Origin: Lachnospira eligens
GTDB lineage: Bacteria > Bacillota > Clostridia > Lachnospirales > Lachnospiraceae
Assembly: GCF_009680455.1 (NCBI RefSeq)
Contig: NZ_WKRD01000005.1
Location: 1-64,000, forward strand
DNA length: 64,000 nucleotides
Direction of reading: 5' to 3'
Positions within the stretch are counted from its first letter, which is position 1; the number at the start of each line of letters is the position of its first letter. The notes beneath the pieces are model-generated. The model saw only the letters and a list, made by a program, of their open reading frames with translations, ran no database searches and was not told where the DNA came from. The translations under genes and the position numbers were made by a program. Below are positions 1 through 8,052 of the stretch, in pieces.

Positions 1-13
1 AGGGCTTAACCAA
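1..13 (+). rRNA. 3' end of 23S rRNA gene (partial)
   Basis: The first bases, AGGGCTTAACCA, match the conserved 3' terminus of bacterial 23S rRNA, which ends around GAGGACTTAACC in Bacillus. Only the last dozen bases are in the window, so the call rests on a short but characteristic motif. The mature end is approximate. The bases CTTAACC (5-11) could pair with GGTTAAG at 21-27, the same sequence that begins many 23S genes, so the trailer can form a competing hairpin. Confidence 0.65.
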
Positions 14-128
14 GAGAAAAGGTTAAGACGGTTTGGATAGAACAAAGAGAGTTATTCTTAAGAGTAATCGGATGAAAGAATTTTAATGTGCAGTTTTGAA
101 AGAGCAATATGAAATATAATGTATACAG

Positions 129-153
129 GCAGGTCGCATGACCTGCTTTTTTT
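129..153 (+). terminator. Intrinsic terminator, probably of the rRNA operon
   Basis: GCAGGTC, a four-base loop and GACCTGC form a perfect 7-bp stem followed by eight T. It lies about 115 bases after the 23S end. No 5S rRNA-like sequence is seen between the two. Confidence 0.8.
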
Positions 154-253
154 GTGCGTTTTCATACTAAATGTGGGTTTGAAAAGAGTAATAATGGGTG
201 CTACAATTAGCATAACTTTGAATTAAGTTATTACATATGAGGGGAGAGAATGA

Positions 254-1918
254 ATGTATCAGTGTCCTAATTGTGGCGGACGGTTAATTTTCGATATATC
301 GTCACAGTCGATGTTATGTGAGCATTGTAATACACATTATAATCCATATAAGCTTGGAGAAGGAAATTCGGCTGAAGAAAATAAGGAGTATGATGTTACG
401 GTATTCAAGTGTCCGCAGTGTGGCGGTGAAATTATGAGTACAGATAATACGATTGCTGATTTCTGCAGCTTCTGTGGAGCATCTACAGTTCTGGAAAGCA
501 GAATTTCCAAAGAACTCCGTCCGGGATATATTATTCCGTTCAGCAAAACCAAGCAGGATTGTAAGAATCAATATAAGAAGATGATGAAGCGTGCATGGTT
601 TGCACCTAAGGAATTAAAAGATGAAAAATATATTGATGGTTTCAGGGGAATCTATATGCCATACTGGGCTTATCATGTATCACAGAAAGGTCCTGTTGTA
701 TTAAGAGGAGAGAAAAGCAAAAGACGGGGAGATTACATTTATACGGACCATTTTGATATTAACGGTGATATGGACTGTCAGTATAAGGGAATATCGTTTG
801 ATGCGTCATCTTCATTTGATGATAATATAAGTGAGGCGATTGCACCGTATGATGTTAAGAATATGGCGGGATTTACGCCGGCATTTCTTAGCGGATTTTA
901 TGCTGATACGGCAGATGTAGGGTGTGATGTTTATATGAATGATGCAATTGATATGGCTGGTGAAGAGACATATGATTATGTATCCAATAATATCCCGCTC
1001 GGAGGGGTATCACTTCATGAAACAGAAAGTACTATTAAATCAAAATGTAATGCGGTAATCGAGTCTGTTGACAGGACATTGTATCCAGTGTGGTTTCTGT
1101 CGTATAGGAACAGGGACAGAGTTGCATATGCAACGGTCAATGGTCAGACTGGAAAAGTATCGGCAGATTTACCGGTTTCTATTGGCAGATATTTTGCTGG
1201 GTCAGCACTTCTGGCTGTTCCGATATTTATATTACTCAATATGTTCTTCACATTAAGACCGAAGGTAACACTTAATGTTGCAGCTGTAATAGCACTGATT
1301 ACAATTATATTGTATGTGTTTGAACTGGGAAAAATAAAGAGACGGGACCAGAAGCTTGATGATAGAGGCTCATGGGAAGAATCAAAGCTTTCCAGCCGCA
1401 GATATAAAGCCGGAACAGATAATGATAATCTGGCAAAACAGATGGCTGATGGCAGAAATAATGCAAGGATTAACAGAGTAAGTAAGAAAGAAAAAAATAA
1501 AATGGCACCATTGTTGAAGGTTGTTGTTATATTTGCAATATGCTTGGTTGGAATTCCTAATTTTATGTTTGCTTTTTCTATATTTAGTGCAGTATTTTCA
1601 GTGGGTTCCTCTTTTTTCGTCAGTGCGGCATGTTTTGCTATAGGCGTTATTATTACGCTTGGTAATTGCAAGACATATAAAGAAGTATCAGGAGGAAAAA
1701 ATGTGCCGGGAAGTGTAGGTGCACTTGTAGCATTGGCTGTTTCAACACTGATTCTGCTTATTAATCCGGTATCTGACCTTTTTTATTATGGTGCAGTTAT
1801 ATTTGTGCTTGCTTCGCTGATGTTTACACTTGTTGAGCTTATTAAGTATTACAATGTGCTTGCAACAAGAAGACTGCCACAGTTTGATAATTACAAGGGA
1901 GGTAATGATAATGCGTAG
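254..1918 (+). CDS. Zinc-ribbon integral membrane protein
   Basis: This 554-residue protein starts with two zinc ribbons (C4-x2-C7 with C22-x2-C25; C53-x2-C56 with C71-x2-C74). A soluble region of about 230 residues follows. The C-terminal part holds hydrophobic segments near residues 313-333, 338-358, 419-475 and 488-535, so it is a polytopic membrane protein with its zinc ribbons probably in the cytoplasm. GGGGAGAG lies just upstream of the start. It overlaps the following TPM-domain gene by 8 bp. Similar ribbon-plus-membrane proteins are often next to TPM or YgcG-like genes in Firmicutes, which suggests a joint role in envelope or membrane-protein quality control; that role is inferred and no catalytic motif is visible. 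Confidence 0.8.
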   Translation: MYQCPNCGGRLIFDISSQSMLCEHCNTHYNPYKLGEGNSAEENKEYDVTVFKCPQCGGEIMSTDNTIADFCSFCGASTVLESRISKELRPGYIIPFSKTKQDCKNQYKKMMKRAWFAPKELKDEKYIDGFRGIYMPYWAYHVSQKGPVVLRGEKSKRRGDYIYTDHFDINGDMDCQYKGISFDASSSFDDNISEAIAPYDVKNMAGFTPAFLSGFYADTADVGCDVYMNDAIDMAGEETYDYVSNNIPLGGVSLHETESTIKSKCNAVIESVDRTLYPVWFLSYRNRDRVAYATVNGQTGKVSADLPVSIGRYFAGSALLAVPIFILLNMFFTLRPKVTLNVAAVIALITIILYVFELGKIKRRDQKLDDRGSWEESKLSSRRYKAGTDNDNLAKQMADGRNNARINRVSKKEKNKMAPLLKVVVIFAICLVGIPNFMFAFSIFSAVFSVGSSFFVSAACFAIGVIITLGNCKTYKEVSGGKNVPGSVGALVALAVSTLILLINPVSDLFYYGAVIFVLASLMFTLVELIKYYNVLATRRLPQFDNYKGGNDNA

Positions 1919-2726
1919 AAAAATAACATTTTTACTGACCTTTCTTGTAGCAGTTCTAATTATCGCATTGGCAGGAGGCAGAGTATACGCTGATACAGGC
2001 TATGAGGTTGAAGATTATGCTAATCAGGATTTCTGTTATGTTAATCAGGATACAGGCTATGAAGCAGTGATTGTTGATGATGCATTTCTTTTATCAGTTG
2101 CTGAGAAGAGCATGCTCCTTGAGAAGATGAAATTAATTACCACTTATGGTAATGTTATGTTTAACTCTATAAGCTATAACAGCACTTCGACAGAGAGTTA
2201 TATTAAGTCTCTGTACAGAGAAAAATATGGTTCTGAGAGCGGAACGATATTTGTTATTGATATGGATAACAGAAATATATGGATACATAGTAATGGTGCT
2301 ATTAACAGGACAATTAATAAGGCATATGCAGAAACAATTACTGACAATGTGTATACTTATGCATCTGATGCAGACTATTATATATGTGCGATGAAGGTGT
2401 ATGAGCAGGAATATACGCTGCTTCAGGGAAGAAAGATTGCACAGCCAATGAAATATATAAGTAATGCATTGCTTGCGGTTGTTATTGCAGTTGTCATTAA
2501 TTATATAATTGTGCGTGTGTACTCCTCAAAGAGGAAGGCATCAACAAAGAGCCTTATGAATGGATTGTTTGAGTACAGGGCATTTAATAATTGTAATGTT
2601 GTATTTACACATCAGACAAAAACATATTCTCCACGAGAATCAAGTTCTGGCGGTTCGTCAGGCGGAGGAGGCGGAGGCGGCTCATCCGGCGGCGGTGGAG
2701 GAAGCGGCGGCGGCCACAGCTTCTAA
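1911..2726 (+). CDS. TPM-domain (YgcG-like) membrane protein with Gly/Ser-rich tail
   Basis: The ATG at 1911 is chosen because AAGGGAGGT (1895-1903) ends 7 bases before it; in-frame ATGs at 1830 and 1905 fit the ribosome site less well. The 271-residue product has an N-terminal hydrophobic signal (about residues 4-24). A TPM-type domain (about 45-180) follows, with the pattern of a folded alpha/beta phosphatase-like domain (GTIFVIDMDNRNIWIHS). There is a second membrane helix (about 182-205). The tail is almost pure Gly/Ser and ends SGGGHSF, typical of YgcG-type proteins. The TPM domain should lie outside the cytoplasm. It is translationally linked to the preceding zinc-ribbon gene. Exact function is unknown. 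Confidence 0.8.
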   Translation: MRRKITFLLTFLVAVLIIALAGGRVYADTGYEVEDYANQDFCYVNQDTGYEAVIVDDAFLLSVAEKSMLLEKMKLITTYGNVMFNSISYNSTSTESYIKSLYREKYGSESGTIFVIDMDNRNIWIHSNGAINRTINKAYAETITDNVYTYASDADYYICAMKVYEQEYTLLQGRKIAQPMKYISNALLAVVIAVVINYIIVRVYSSKRKASTKSLMNGLFEYRAFNNCNVVFTHQTKTYSPRESSSGGSSGGGGGGGSSGGGGGSGGGHSF

Positions 2727-2757
2727 TACGGTGGGCGTTTAGGAACAGTGTAAATCA

Positions 2758-2796
2758 AGACAGAGAAACCTTTTTGAGTTTTCTCTGTCTTTTTTT
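2758..2796 (+). terminator. Intrinsic terminator after the TPM-domain gene
   Basis: AGACAGAGAAA (2758-2768) pairs perfectly with TTTCTCTGTCT (2780-2790), and a run of T follows. It separates the zinc-ribbon/TPM pair from the two-component genes. Confidence 0.85.
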
Positions 2797-2847
2797 AGTG
2801 AAACAGTTTACAATACATTTATATCAAAATGCAGTGAGGAACTTATA

Positions 2848-3513
2848 ATGAACAGAATTCTGATTGTTGAAGATGATAAAGATATAAGCAGGGAGCTTAA
2901 GGAACTGCTGGAAAATTCAGGGTATGAAGCGGTTGTACTGACTGATTTTAAAAATGCATGTGACAGTATTATTGCTGCAGAGCCGGATCTTGTTCTGCTT
3001 GATATCAATATTCCGTATATGAATGGGGAAATGCTTTTACAGCAGTTAAGGAGTAAATCAGATGTGCCGGTAATTATGGTTACAAGCAGGGATTCCGAGG
3101 CTGACGAGGTGCTTTCCATGAGTTATGGGGCAGACGATTATATAACCAAGCCGTATAATCCGACAATACTTCTGTTAAGGATTAATGCAGTATTTAAGAG
3201 GCTTGGTGCGAAGTCAGATAATACAACAACTTACCGTGGAATGGAAATACTGCCACACAAGGGTGTAATTAAGTATAAGGATGAAGAGATAACTCTTACT
3301 AAAAATGAAATGACAATATTCATGTATCTGTTATCACACAGGGAGCATATAGTTTCAAGAGATGAGCTTATGACTGAGCTGTGGAACAATGAGGAGTATC
3401 TTAATGACAATGCGCTGACTGTGAATATAAGCAGATTAAGAGGCAGATTTAAAGATATTGGTCTGGAAGATGTTATTGAGACAAGAAAGGGACAGGGATA
3501 TATTCTCGTATGA
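2848..3513 (+). CDS. OmpR-family response regulator, BceR-like
   Basis: The 221-residue protein has a receiver domain (1-115) with the acidic pair E8-D9-D10, phospho-acceptor D52 in LLDINIP and a conserved K in the ITKPY motif. A winged-helix OmpR/PhoB DNA-binding domain fills the C-terminal half and ends in the GQGYIL signature. The next gene is an intramembrane-sensing kinase that overlaps it by 4 bp, the usual arrangement of BceRS systems, which respond to peptide antibiotics. The matching ABC transporter is at the far end of the island (16694-19514), and a BceR-type inverted repeat (TTACA-N4-TGTAA) lies upstream of it. That pairing is inferred from the motif and from family knowledge. Confidence 0.88.
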   Translation: MNRILIVEDDKDISRELKELLENSGYEAVVLTDFKNACDSIIAAEPDLVLLDINIPYMNGEMLLQQLRSKSDVPVIMVTSRDSEADEVLSMSYGADDYITKPYNPTILLLRINAVFKRLGAKSDNTTTYRGMEILPHKGVIKYKDEEITLTKNEMTIFMYLLSHREHIVSRDELMTELWNNEEYLNDNALTVNISRLRGRFKDIGLEDVIETRKGQGYILV

Positions 3514-4568
3514 AGTCAGGAAAATATATTAAAGACAGACTGTATTCAGTGTGCATATTTGTGGCAATGCTTATCATAAGCGTACTTATGATGGCGGCAT
3601 TCAAGGTGTCTGTACAGTTGATAATCGCAGAAATATGTATAATGATAATATGCTATATTGCAGTTGTGCTGGCAGATTATTACCACAGAAAGAAGTTCTA
3701 TGACGAACTGGAGGCAAACATAGCTGCACTTGAAGAAAAATATCTTATTACAGAGACACTTGTCAGACCGGCTTTCTATGAAGGTCAGATTTTCTATGAT
3801 TCTGTGAGTGACATAGACAGGTCAATGACGGAGAATGTTAAACGATACAGGCAGGGAATGGAGCAGTTCAAAGAGTATGTTGAAATGTGGATTCATGAGA
3901 TAAAGCTTCCGATAGCCTCACTTACACTCATGCTTCATAATAACATGGATAAATGTGATAAAGAATTTGCGGACAGGATGAATACGCAGATTCGCAGAAT
4001 CAATAACTATATTGAGCAGATTCTTTATTATGTGAGAAGCGAAAATGCAGAAAAAGACTATATAATTAACGATGCCAGACTGTCTAAGATTATAAGTAAT
4101 GTAGCATTAAAGAATAAGGATGATCTGCTTGAAAATGATATCACATTTGAAGTGAGCAATGCAGACAGGATTGTTCTTACAGATGCAAAGTGGATGGAAT
4201 TCATGCTTAACCAGATAGTGAATAACAGCATAAAGTACAAGGATAAAACAAAGGCAGAGTCGTATATAAAGATGTCGGCAGCAGAGGATAAAAAATGTGT
4301 TGTTCTTGAAATACTGGATAATGGAATTGGTATAAATGCGTCTGATTTGCCGAGAGTTTTTGACAAATCATTTACAGGGGAGAATGGAAGAGAGTTCTCC
4401 AAGGCAACAGGAATGGGACTTTATATTGTAAAGAAGCTGTGTGACAAGTTAGGACATGCCATAACCATTGAGTCGGTAAAGGGCGAATATACACGGGTGA
4501 AGATTACATTTTATAAGAATGATTTCTATAAGGAGATAACAGACAGCAATGAAAGTGGCAGTATGTGA
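3510..4568 (+). CDS. Intramembrane-sensing histidine kinase, BceS-like
   Basis: The 352-residue kinase has two membrane helices (about 13-32 and 36-55) joined by a loop of only a few residues, the hallmark of intramembrane-sensing kinases. The phospho-acceptor is H129 in MWIHEIKLP, the HExK/RxP form typical of BceS. An ATPase domain follows, with N-box NQIVNNSIKY, G1 box DNGIGI and G2 box GMGLYIV. With so little extracellular sequence it probably relies on a BceAB-type transporter for stimulus detection; the candidate is the pair at 16694-19514. Its end overlaps the next regulator gene by 20 bp, so all four regulatory genes are probably one transcript. Confidence 0.88.
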   Translation: MKSGKYIKDRLYSVCIFVAMLIISVLMMAAFKVSVQLIIAEICIMIICYIAVVLADYYHRKKFYDELEANIAALEEKYLITETLVRPAFYEGQIFYDSVSDIDRSMTENVKRYRQGMEQFKEYVEMWIHEIKLPIASLTLMLHNNMDKCDKEFADRMNTQIRRINNYIEQILYYVRSENAEKDYIINDARLSKIISNVALKNKDDLLENDITFEVSNADRIVLTDAKWMEFMLNQIVNNSIKYKDKTKAESYIKMSAAEDKKCVVLEILDNGIGINASDLPRVFDKSFTGENGREFSKATGMGLYIVKKLCDKLGHAITIESVKGEYTRVKITFYKNDFYKEITDSNESGSM

Positions 4569-5259
4569 TGACAACAGAGAGTTCTGTGAGAAGGAACGGA
4601 CGACTATAAAAGATGTATTTAAGCAGTATTTTCAGGGAGAAGATTGTCAGGTGGATATCTACAATGACGGTCAGACAATTATTAATAATTATTCAGATAA
4701 TGCTTATGATATGGTATTTCTTGACCTTGAACTGGGCGATGAGAATGGATTTGATATTGCGGAACAGATAGTATTAATGAATAATGACGCAATTATAATA
4801 TTTGTTACATCTCATGAGAATCTGGTTTATGAAGCATTCAGATTCAGACCGCTTGGGTATATAGTTAAAGACAGATTTGACCGTGAATTTACAAGAATGA
4901 TGGTAAAGATAGTTGATAAACTGATAAAGATGAGGCAGGTAATAGAACTGGGTGGAGAGAAATTCTATGTTGACAGGGTTGTTTCAATTGCAACGCAGAA
5001 AAGGAAGATATGCGTCAAAAGTCTTAAAGGAGAAATATTATTGGCAGATTCATATAGTAAGCATGTTGCAGAACTTGAAAAATATGGATTTGTGCAGTCA
5101 AGCAAGGGTGTGCTTATTAACATGAAATATATTAAGAGCATTGATGAAGATAACGATGTATTTGTGATGTATAATAACGAGCGCGTTCCTATAAGCAGGC
5201 GCAGGAAGAAAGATGTCATAGAAGAATACAGAAAATTCATGTTTGATAATAACAGGTAG
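4549..5259 (+). CDS. LytTR-family response regulator, AgrA-like
   Basis: The 236-residue protein has a receiver domain (about 1-120; acidic pair D7-D8, acceptor D59 in VFLDLEL). A LytTR DNA-binding domain (about 135-232) follows, with the family pattern of a short basic region and the motif MKYIKSID. LytTR regulators bind pairs of 9-bp direct repeats about two helical turns apart upstream of weak -35 boxes. Five such repeat pairs lie within the next 7 kb (first at 6519), so this protein is the likely activator of the A/D array. It is followed after 9 bases by its GHKL kinase partner. It is distinct from the second LytTR regulator at 47055-47768. Confidence 0.9.
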   Translation: MKVAVCDDNREFCEKERTTIKDVFKQYFQGEDCQVDIYNDGQTIINNYSDNAYDMVFLDLELGDENGFDIAEQIVLMNNDAIIIFVTSHENLVYEAFRFRPLGYIVKDRFDREFTRMMVKIVDKLIKMRQVIELGGEKFYVDRVVSIATQKRKICVKSLKGEILLADSYSKHVAELEKYGFVQSSKGVLINMKYIKSIDEDNDVFVMYNNERVPISRRRKKDVIEEYRKFMFDNNR

Positions 5260-5268
5260 GAAACAGGT

Positions 5269-6516
5269 ATGATGGATATAATTAATATAGTGCTTACATG
5301 TGTATTCCTGTGTGTAATGAATACAGGTGTAATATTTATTATGGACAAGATAAGGAAGCTGACGGGAGATAATATAATACATGTGATTAAGATGGTTCTG
5401 TTAGTGGGTGCAGGGGCAGCAGTCTATATAATGACATATTATGGAATTAATCCATGGGTGATAATGGAACTAATGATTATCATTGCCATTCTGATTGTAC
5501 AGTATATAGAACAGATAACAATTAAGGTAATACTGGAAATATCACTGATAAATTGTATCGGAATAGCCATATTATCTGCTAATCAGGCTGATATAATAGC
5601 AATATGTATTATATATCTGATTGTGGAATTATATATGTTTGTAGTCTATCTGTCTGCAATAATTATAAAATACAGGGAATTGGATAATCTGGAAATGATG
5701 TTCATACAGATATGTGTAAGTTCAGTGTTGGCGGGATTATTCTTTGGAACAGGCATATATGATACATATAACTATGGTGTAGAAACCGCTGGAATATTAA
5801 TTGTGACAGTTTTAACATTTGAAATAATCGGACATTGGATGCAGGACTTTTTTAACAGGACTGAGGAGATTAATAAAAGAATGGAATATGCAAATGAACA
5901 GTTTGAGGTTGAACGTGTCCAGAAAATGTATGAAGAGAGCAGAAAGTTAAGACACGACCTTAAGCAGTGCCTGAGTTCTGCAATTGGTTATATGGATGAC
6001 AACAATTATGATAAGGCGGAAGATTTCTTAAAGAATATTATGAGTGAGAAAATCAATTCATATGCTTATAGAAAATACTGTGATAATAGAACGCTCAACT
6101 ATATTCTTAATGATAAGAATGATAAATGTGAAAAGCAGAATATAGCATTTACATGTATGGTACTTGGTCAGGTTGGACTGATTGATGATATAGATATGTG
6201 TATTCTTGTCGGAAATATAATTGATAATGCCATTGAGGCAGCAGCAAAATGCAGTGATCCGTATGTCAATGTTGAGATAACAAGCAGAGGTGGAATATTC
6301 ATGGATGTGGAGAATCCTGTTAAAGAAACATTTCTTAACAGAAAGAATCCGTTCCTGACTACTAAGCTTGATAAGAATAATCATGGAATTGGTACGAAGA
6401 GCATAAGGGATATTGTTGCCAAATATAATGGGGAAATCAGGTATGAGGAAAAGGATGGAAAAGTAACATGTCATATATTCCTTTCAACCAAATATGTTAA
6501 GAAAGATAAAGAATAA
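5269..6516 (+). CDS. GHKL sensor histidine kinase, AgrC-like
   Basis: The 415-residue protein has about six hydrophobic segments in its first 195 residues. A coiled stretch and a kinase core follow. The core has the phospho-acceptor motif RHDLKQ, N-box NIIDNAIEAA and G-box NHGIGTKSI, as in the HATPase_c_5 group that partners LytTR regulators. AgrC-type kinases usually sense a secreted peptide. No agrB-like protease gene or agrD-like pheromone gene is visible near it, so the signal is unknown. It is encoded just before the first LytTR-type promoter of the array. Confidence 0.88.
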   Translation: MMDIINIVLTCVFLCVMNTGVIFIMDKIRKLTGDNIIHVIKMVLLVGAGAAVYIMTYYGINPWVIMELMIIIAILIVQYIEQITIKVILEISLINCIGIAILSANQADIIAICIIYLIVELYMFVVYLSAIIIKYRELDNLEMMFIQICVSSVLAGLFFGTGIYDTYNYGVETAGILIVTVLTFEIIGHWMQDFFNRTEEINKRMEYANEQFEVERVQKMYEESRKLRHDLKQCLSSAIGYMDDNNYDKAEDFLKNIMSEKINSYAYRKYCDNRTLNYILNDKNDKCEKQNIAFTCMVLGQVGLIDDIDMCILVGNIIDNAIEAAAKCSDPYVNVEITSRGGIFMDVENPVKETFLNRKNPFLTTKLDKNNHGIGTKSIRDIVAKYNGEIRYEEKDGKVTCHIFLSTKYVKKDKE

Positions 6517-6518
6517 TT

Positions 6519-6586
6519 ACCACTTGTGTCAAAAAACGACCGCTTGTGCATATGCTATTGAAAACAAGTGAATAGGGAATTACATT
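6519..6586 (+). promoter_or_regulatory. LytTR-type promoter P1 (upstream of A1)
   Basis: Direct repeats ACCACTTGT (6519) and ACCGCTTGT (6539) start 20 bp apart. TTGAAA at 6558-6563 and TACATT at 6581-6586 form a -35/-10 pair with 17-bp spacing, and the second repeat ends about 10 bp before the -35. ACCGCTTGT fits the AgrA-type consensus at all but one position. Regulation by the adjacent LytTR protein is inferred. Confidence 0.75.
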
Positions 6587-6620
6587 AAGACTGTACATTG
6601 ATGGATGTACAGTCTTTTTA
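6587..6620 (+). promoter_or_regulatory. Leader hairpin before A1
   Basis: AAGACTGTACA (6587-6597) pairs with TGTACAGTCTT (6606-6616), followed by a short T run. It begins right after the -10 box, so it would sit at the very 5' end of the P1 transcript, about 20 bases before the A1 start. It may be an attenuator, an mRNA-stabilising stem or a relic terminator; A3 has a near copy. Confidence 0.6.
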
Positions 6621-6635
6621 GTATAAGGAGAAGAT

Positions 6636-7388
6636 ATGAAGAAGAAAATAAAGAGTGCAGTAATAAGTATAGTTGTTATAGCAGTATTATTATTGGCAAT
6701 TCTAATTGGTGTTAAGAATGGTACACTAGATAAGCTGACAAAAGAAATGCCGACACTTGCAACAAATCAGGCAGAGACAGAAAAGGCAACGGTAAATGCG
6801 AGAAATAATTCTACAGAAAGTAAACCTTATGATGGAATCGAGGTTGCTGAATATGGAGAAGAGTTTGTAATACGTAGAAAAATAGATGGCCGTAAGTACG
6901 ACGAAAATGATAGAACTACATATAATATATATCATGTAAAAGTTAATGATTGCAAGATATCGAGACAGTGTGATTTTGATATTAACAGGTTGGATTTTGG
7001 ATTGGATAATAAGAAAAAAAGTTTGGATGAAAACAATAATTTTATATCAGATTTTTATTATGCAACAGTAGAATTGGAGATAACAAAGGATATTGATGAT
7101 AATGATGTGATGGATTATATGAATGTTTTTCAGACGACTTGGTCTATATTAAAATTGAATAGCGATGGAACAACACAGTCATTTAAAACTAGTGCATGTG
7201 TTGGCTCTGATGCGGAAACTAATCAAATTGGAAAAACAAATTTTAGCTTTGAAAAAGGAGAAACAAGAACATTAACATTATATTATATATTGTCGGATGA
7301 AGAAGTCGAAAATGATAAACTTGTTATAAGTTTTAGCCTTAAAAATTCACCATTTATAGGTCCATTAGCAATCGTACATGAACCATAA
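6636..7388 (+). CDS. Array protein A1: membrane-anchored extracellular protein (alpha class)
   Basis: This 250-residue protein begins KKKIKSAVIS and one hydrophobic helix (about residues 7-27) with no clear cleavage site, so it is probably anchored with its C-terminal domain outside. A Ser/Thr/Glu-rich linker (45-65) leads to a mostly beta domain. Motifs shared with its five paralogues include CDFDINR, FISD, FEKGET and the ending LAI-[VI]-HEP. It carries the alpha-class signature SKPYDGIEVA, shared with A4 and A6. The fold resembles immunoglobulin-like extracellular domains such as DUF4352/DUF5067; that is an impression, not a search result. GGAGAAG lies at 6628-6633. It is expressed from P1. 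Function is unknown. Confidence 0.8.
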   Translation: MKKKIKSAVISIVVIAVLLLAILIGVKNGTLDKLTKEMPTLATNQAETEKATVNARNNSTESKPYDGIEVAEYGEEFVIRRKIDGRKYDENDRTTYNIYHVKVNDCKISRQCDFDINRLDFGLDNKKKSLDENNNFISDFYYATVELEITKDIDDNDVMDYMNVFQTTWSILKLNSDGTTQSFKTSACVGSDAETNQIGKTNFSFEKGETRTLTLYYILSDEEVENDKLVISFSLKNSPFIGPLAIVHEP

Positions 7389-7422
7389 GCAAATTAAATA
7401 AGTTTTTTAAAACAAGATAATT

Positions 7423-7490
7423 ACCACTTGTGCAAAAAAACGACCGCTTGTGCATGGGCTATTGAAATTGATAAATATAAAAGATACATT
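7423..7490 (+). promoter_or_regulatory. LytTR-type promoter P2 (upstream of D1)
   Basis: Direct repeats ACCACTTGT (7423) and ACCGCTTGT (7443) are 20 bp apart. TTGAAA at 7462-7467, 17 bp, then TACATT at 7485-7490. The geometry is identical to P1. After the -10 comes the D-type leader, ending in TAAGGAGGA before the D1 start. Confidence 0.75.
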
Positions 7491-7541
7491 GAAGCAGACA
7501 GGTACTTATGTATCTGATTAAAATCTAAGGAGGATTTCTTT

Positions 7542-7973
7542 ATGGATTTAAAGAAACTAACAGGAAAGCTGACAACAATAGTTGCAGCAGGAGCAATGGT
7601 AATGTCAATTGGTGGTGGTGTAGTGTGGGCTAATAATTGCAAAGATGAGTATGCCCATATGTCATTTGATGAATCTGCGGGGGAGTATCTGGATTATACG
7701 TCTAGTAGATTGAAAGAAGATACATCATGTGGATATATCAAAGGTATAGAATCATCGAACGGATATTCTTTTAATGCAACACTTGTTGGGGTGGATGAAA
7801 CGGGATATTGTGAAGATTTTGAATTGATTGATTATGATGTTAATCCAGGAGATGAGATATGGATGTATAACTATGTCAAAGAAAATGGATATAATTATGC
7901 TGCAGTAAAGTGTGAGAGTAATACAGGGGATGATTACTCAGTTGGATTTTTATGGAGTCCAGATAGTGTCTAA
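7542..7973 (+). CDS. Array protein D1: small secreted protein, bacteriocin-like (DUF2712-like)
   Basis: The 143-residue precursor has a lysine-rich N-terminus, a hydrophobic core and a likely signal-peptidase site after V-W-A (residue 30), leaving a mature protein of about 113 residues. The mature part is acidic and beta-like and ends G-F-L-WSPDS-V. That ending, with the NYVKENGY and TSCGYIKG motifs, recalls small secreted proteins of the DUF2712 and lactococcin-972-like groups, which are often encoded with ABC transporters. I place it there tentatively. Four cysteines are present. The strong AAGGAGGA site and its own LytTR-type promoter suggest high expression. D2 (11696) is a close paralogue. 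Confidence 0.75.
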   Translation: MDLKKLTGKLTTIVAAGAMVMSIGGGVVWANNCKDEYAHMSFDESAGEYLDYTSSRLKEDTSCGYIKGIESSNGYSFNATLVGVDETGYCEDFELIDYDVNPGDEIWMYNYVKENGYNYAAVKCESNTGDDYSVGFLWSPDSV

Positions 7974-8000
7974 AGTTTAATTAAATTATTTATTAGAAAG

Positions 8001-8036
8001 AAGATTGTATATCATAATATATATACAATCTTTTTT
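8001..8036 (+). terminator. Hairpin with T run between D1 and A2
   Basis: AAGATTGTATAT (8001-8012) pairs perfectly with ATATACAATCTT (8021-8032), followed by further T. A2 has no promoter of its own, so A2 would be transcribed only by read-through of this terminator-like hairpin. That could set a high D to low A ratio. Confidence 0.7.
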
Positions 8037-8052
8037 CTAAAAGGGAGCAGAT

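Noticed and set aside
1144..1671. Minus-strand open frame of 175 codons inside the zinc-ribbon gene
   Set aside because: It mirrors the membrane segments of the plus-strand gene and has no supporting signals.
7421..7642. Antisense open frames at the start of D1, repeated at 11575-11796 for D2
   Set aside because: They mirror the duplicated promoter, leader and signal-peptide sequence; D1 and D2 have ribosome sites and signal peptides on the plus strand.
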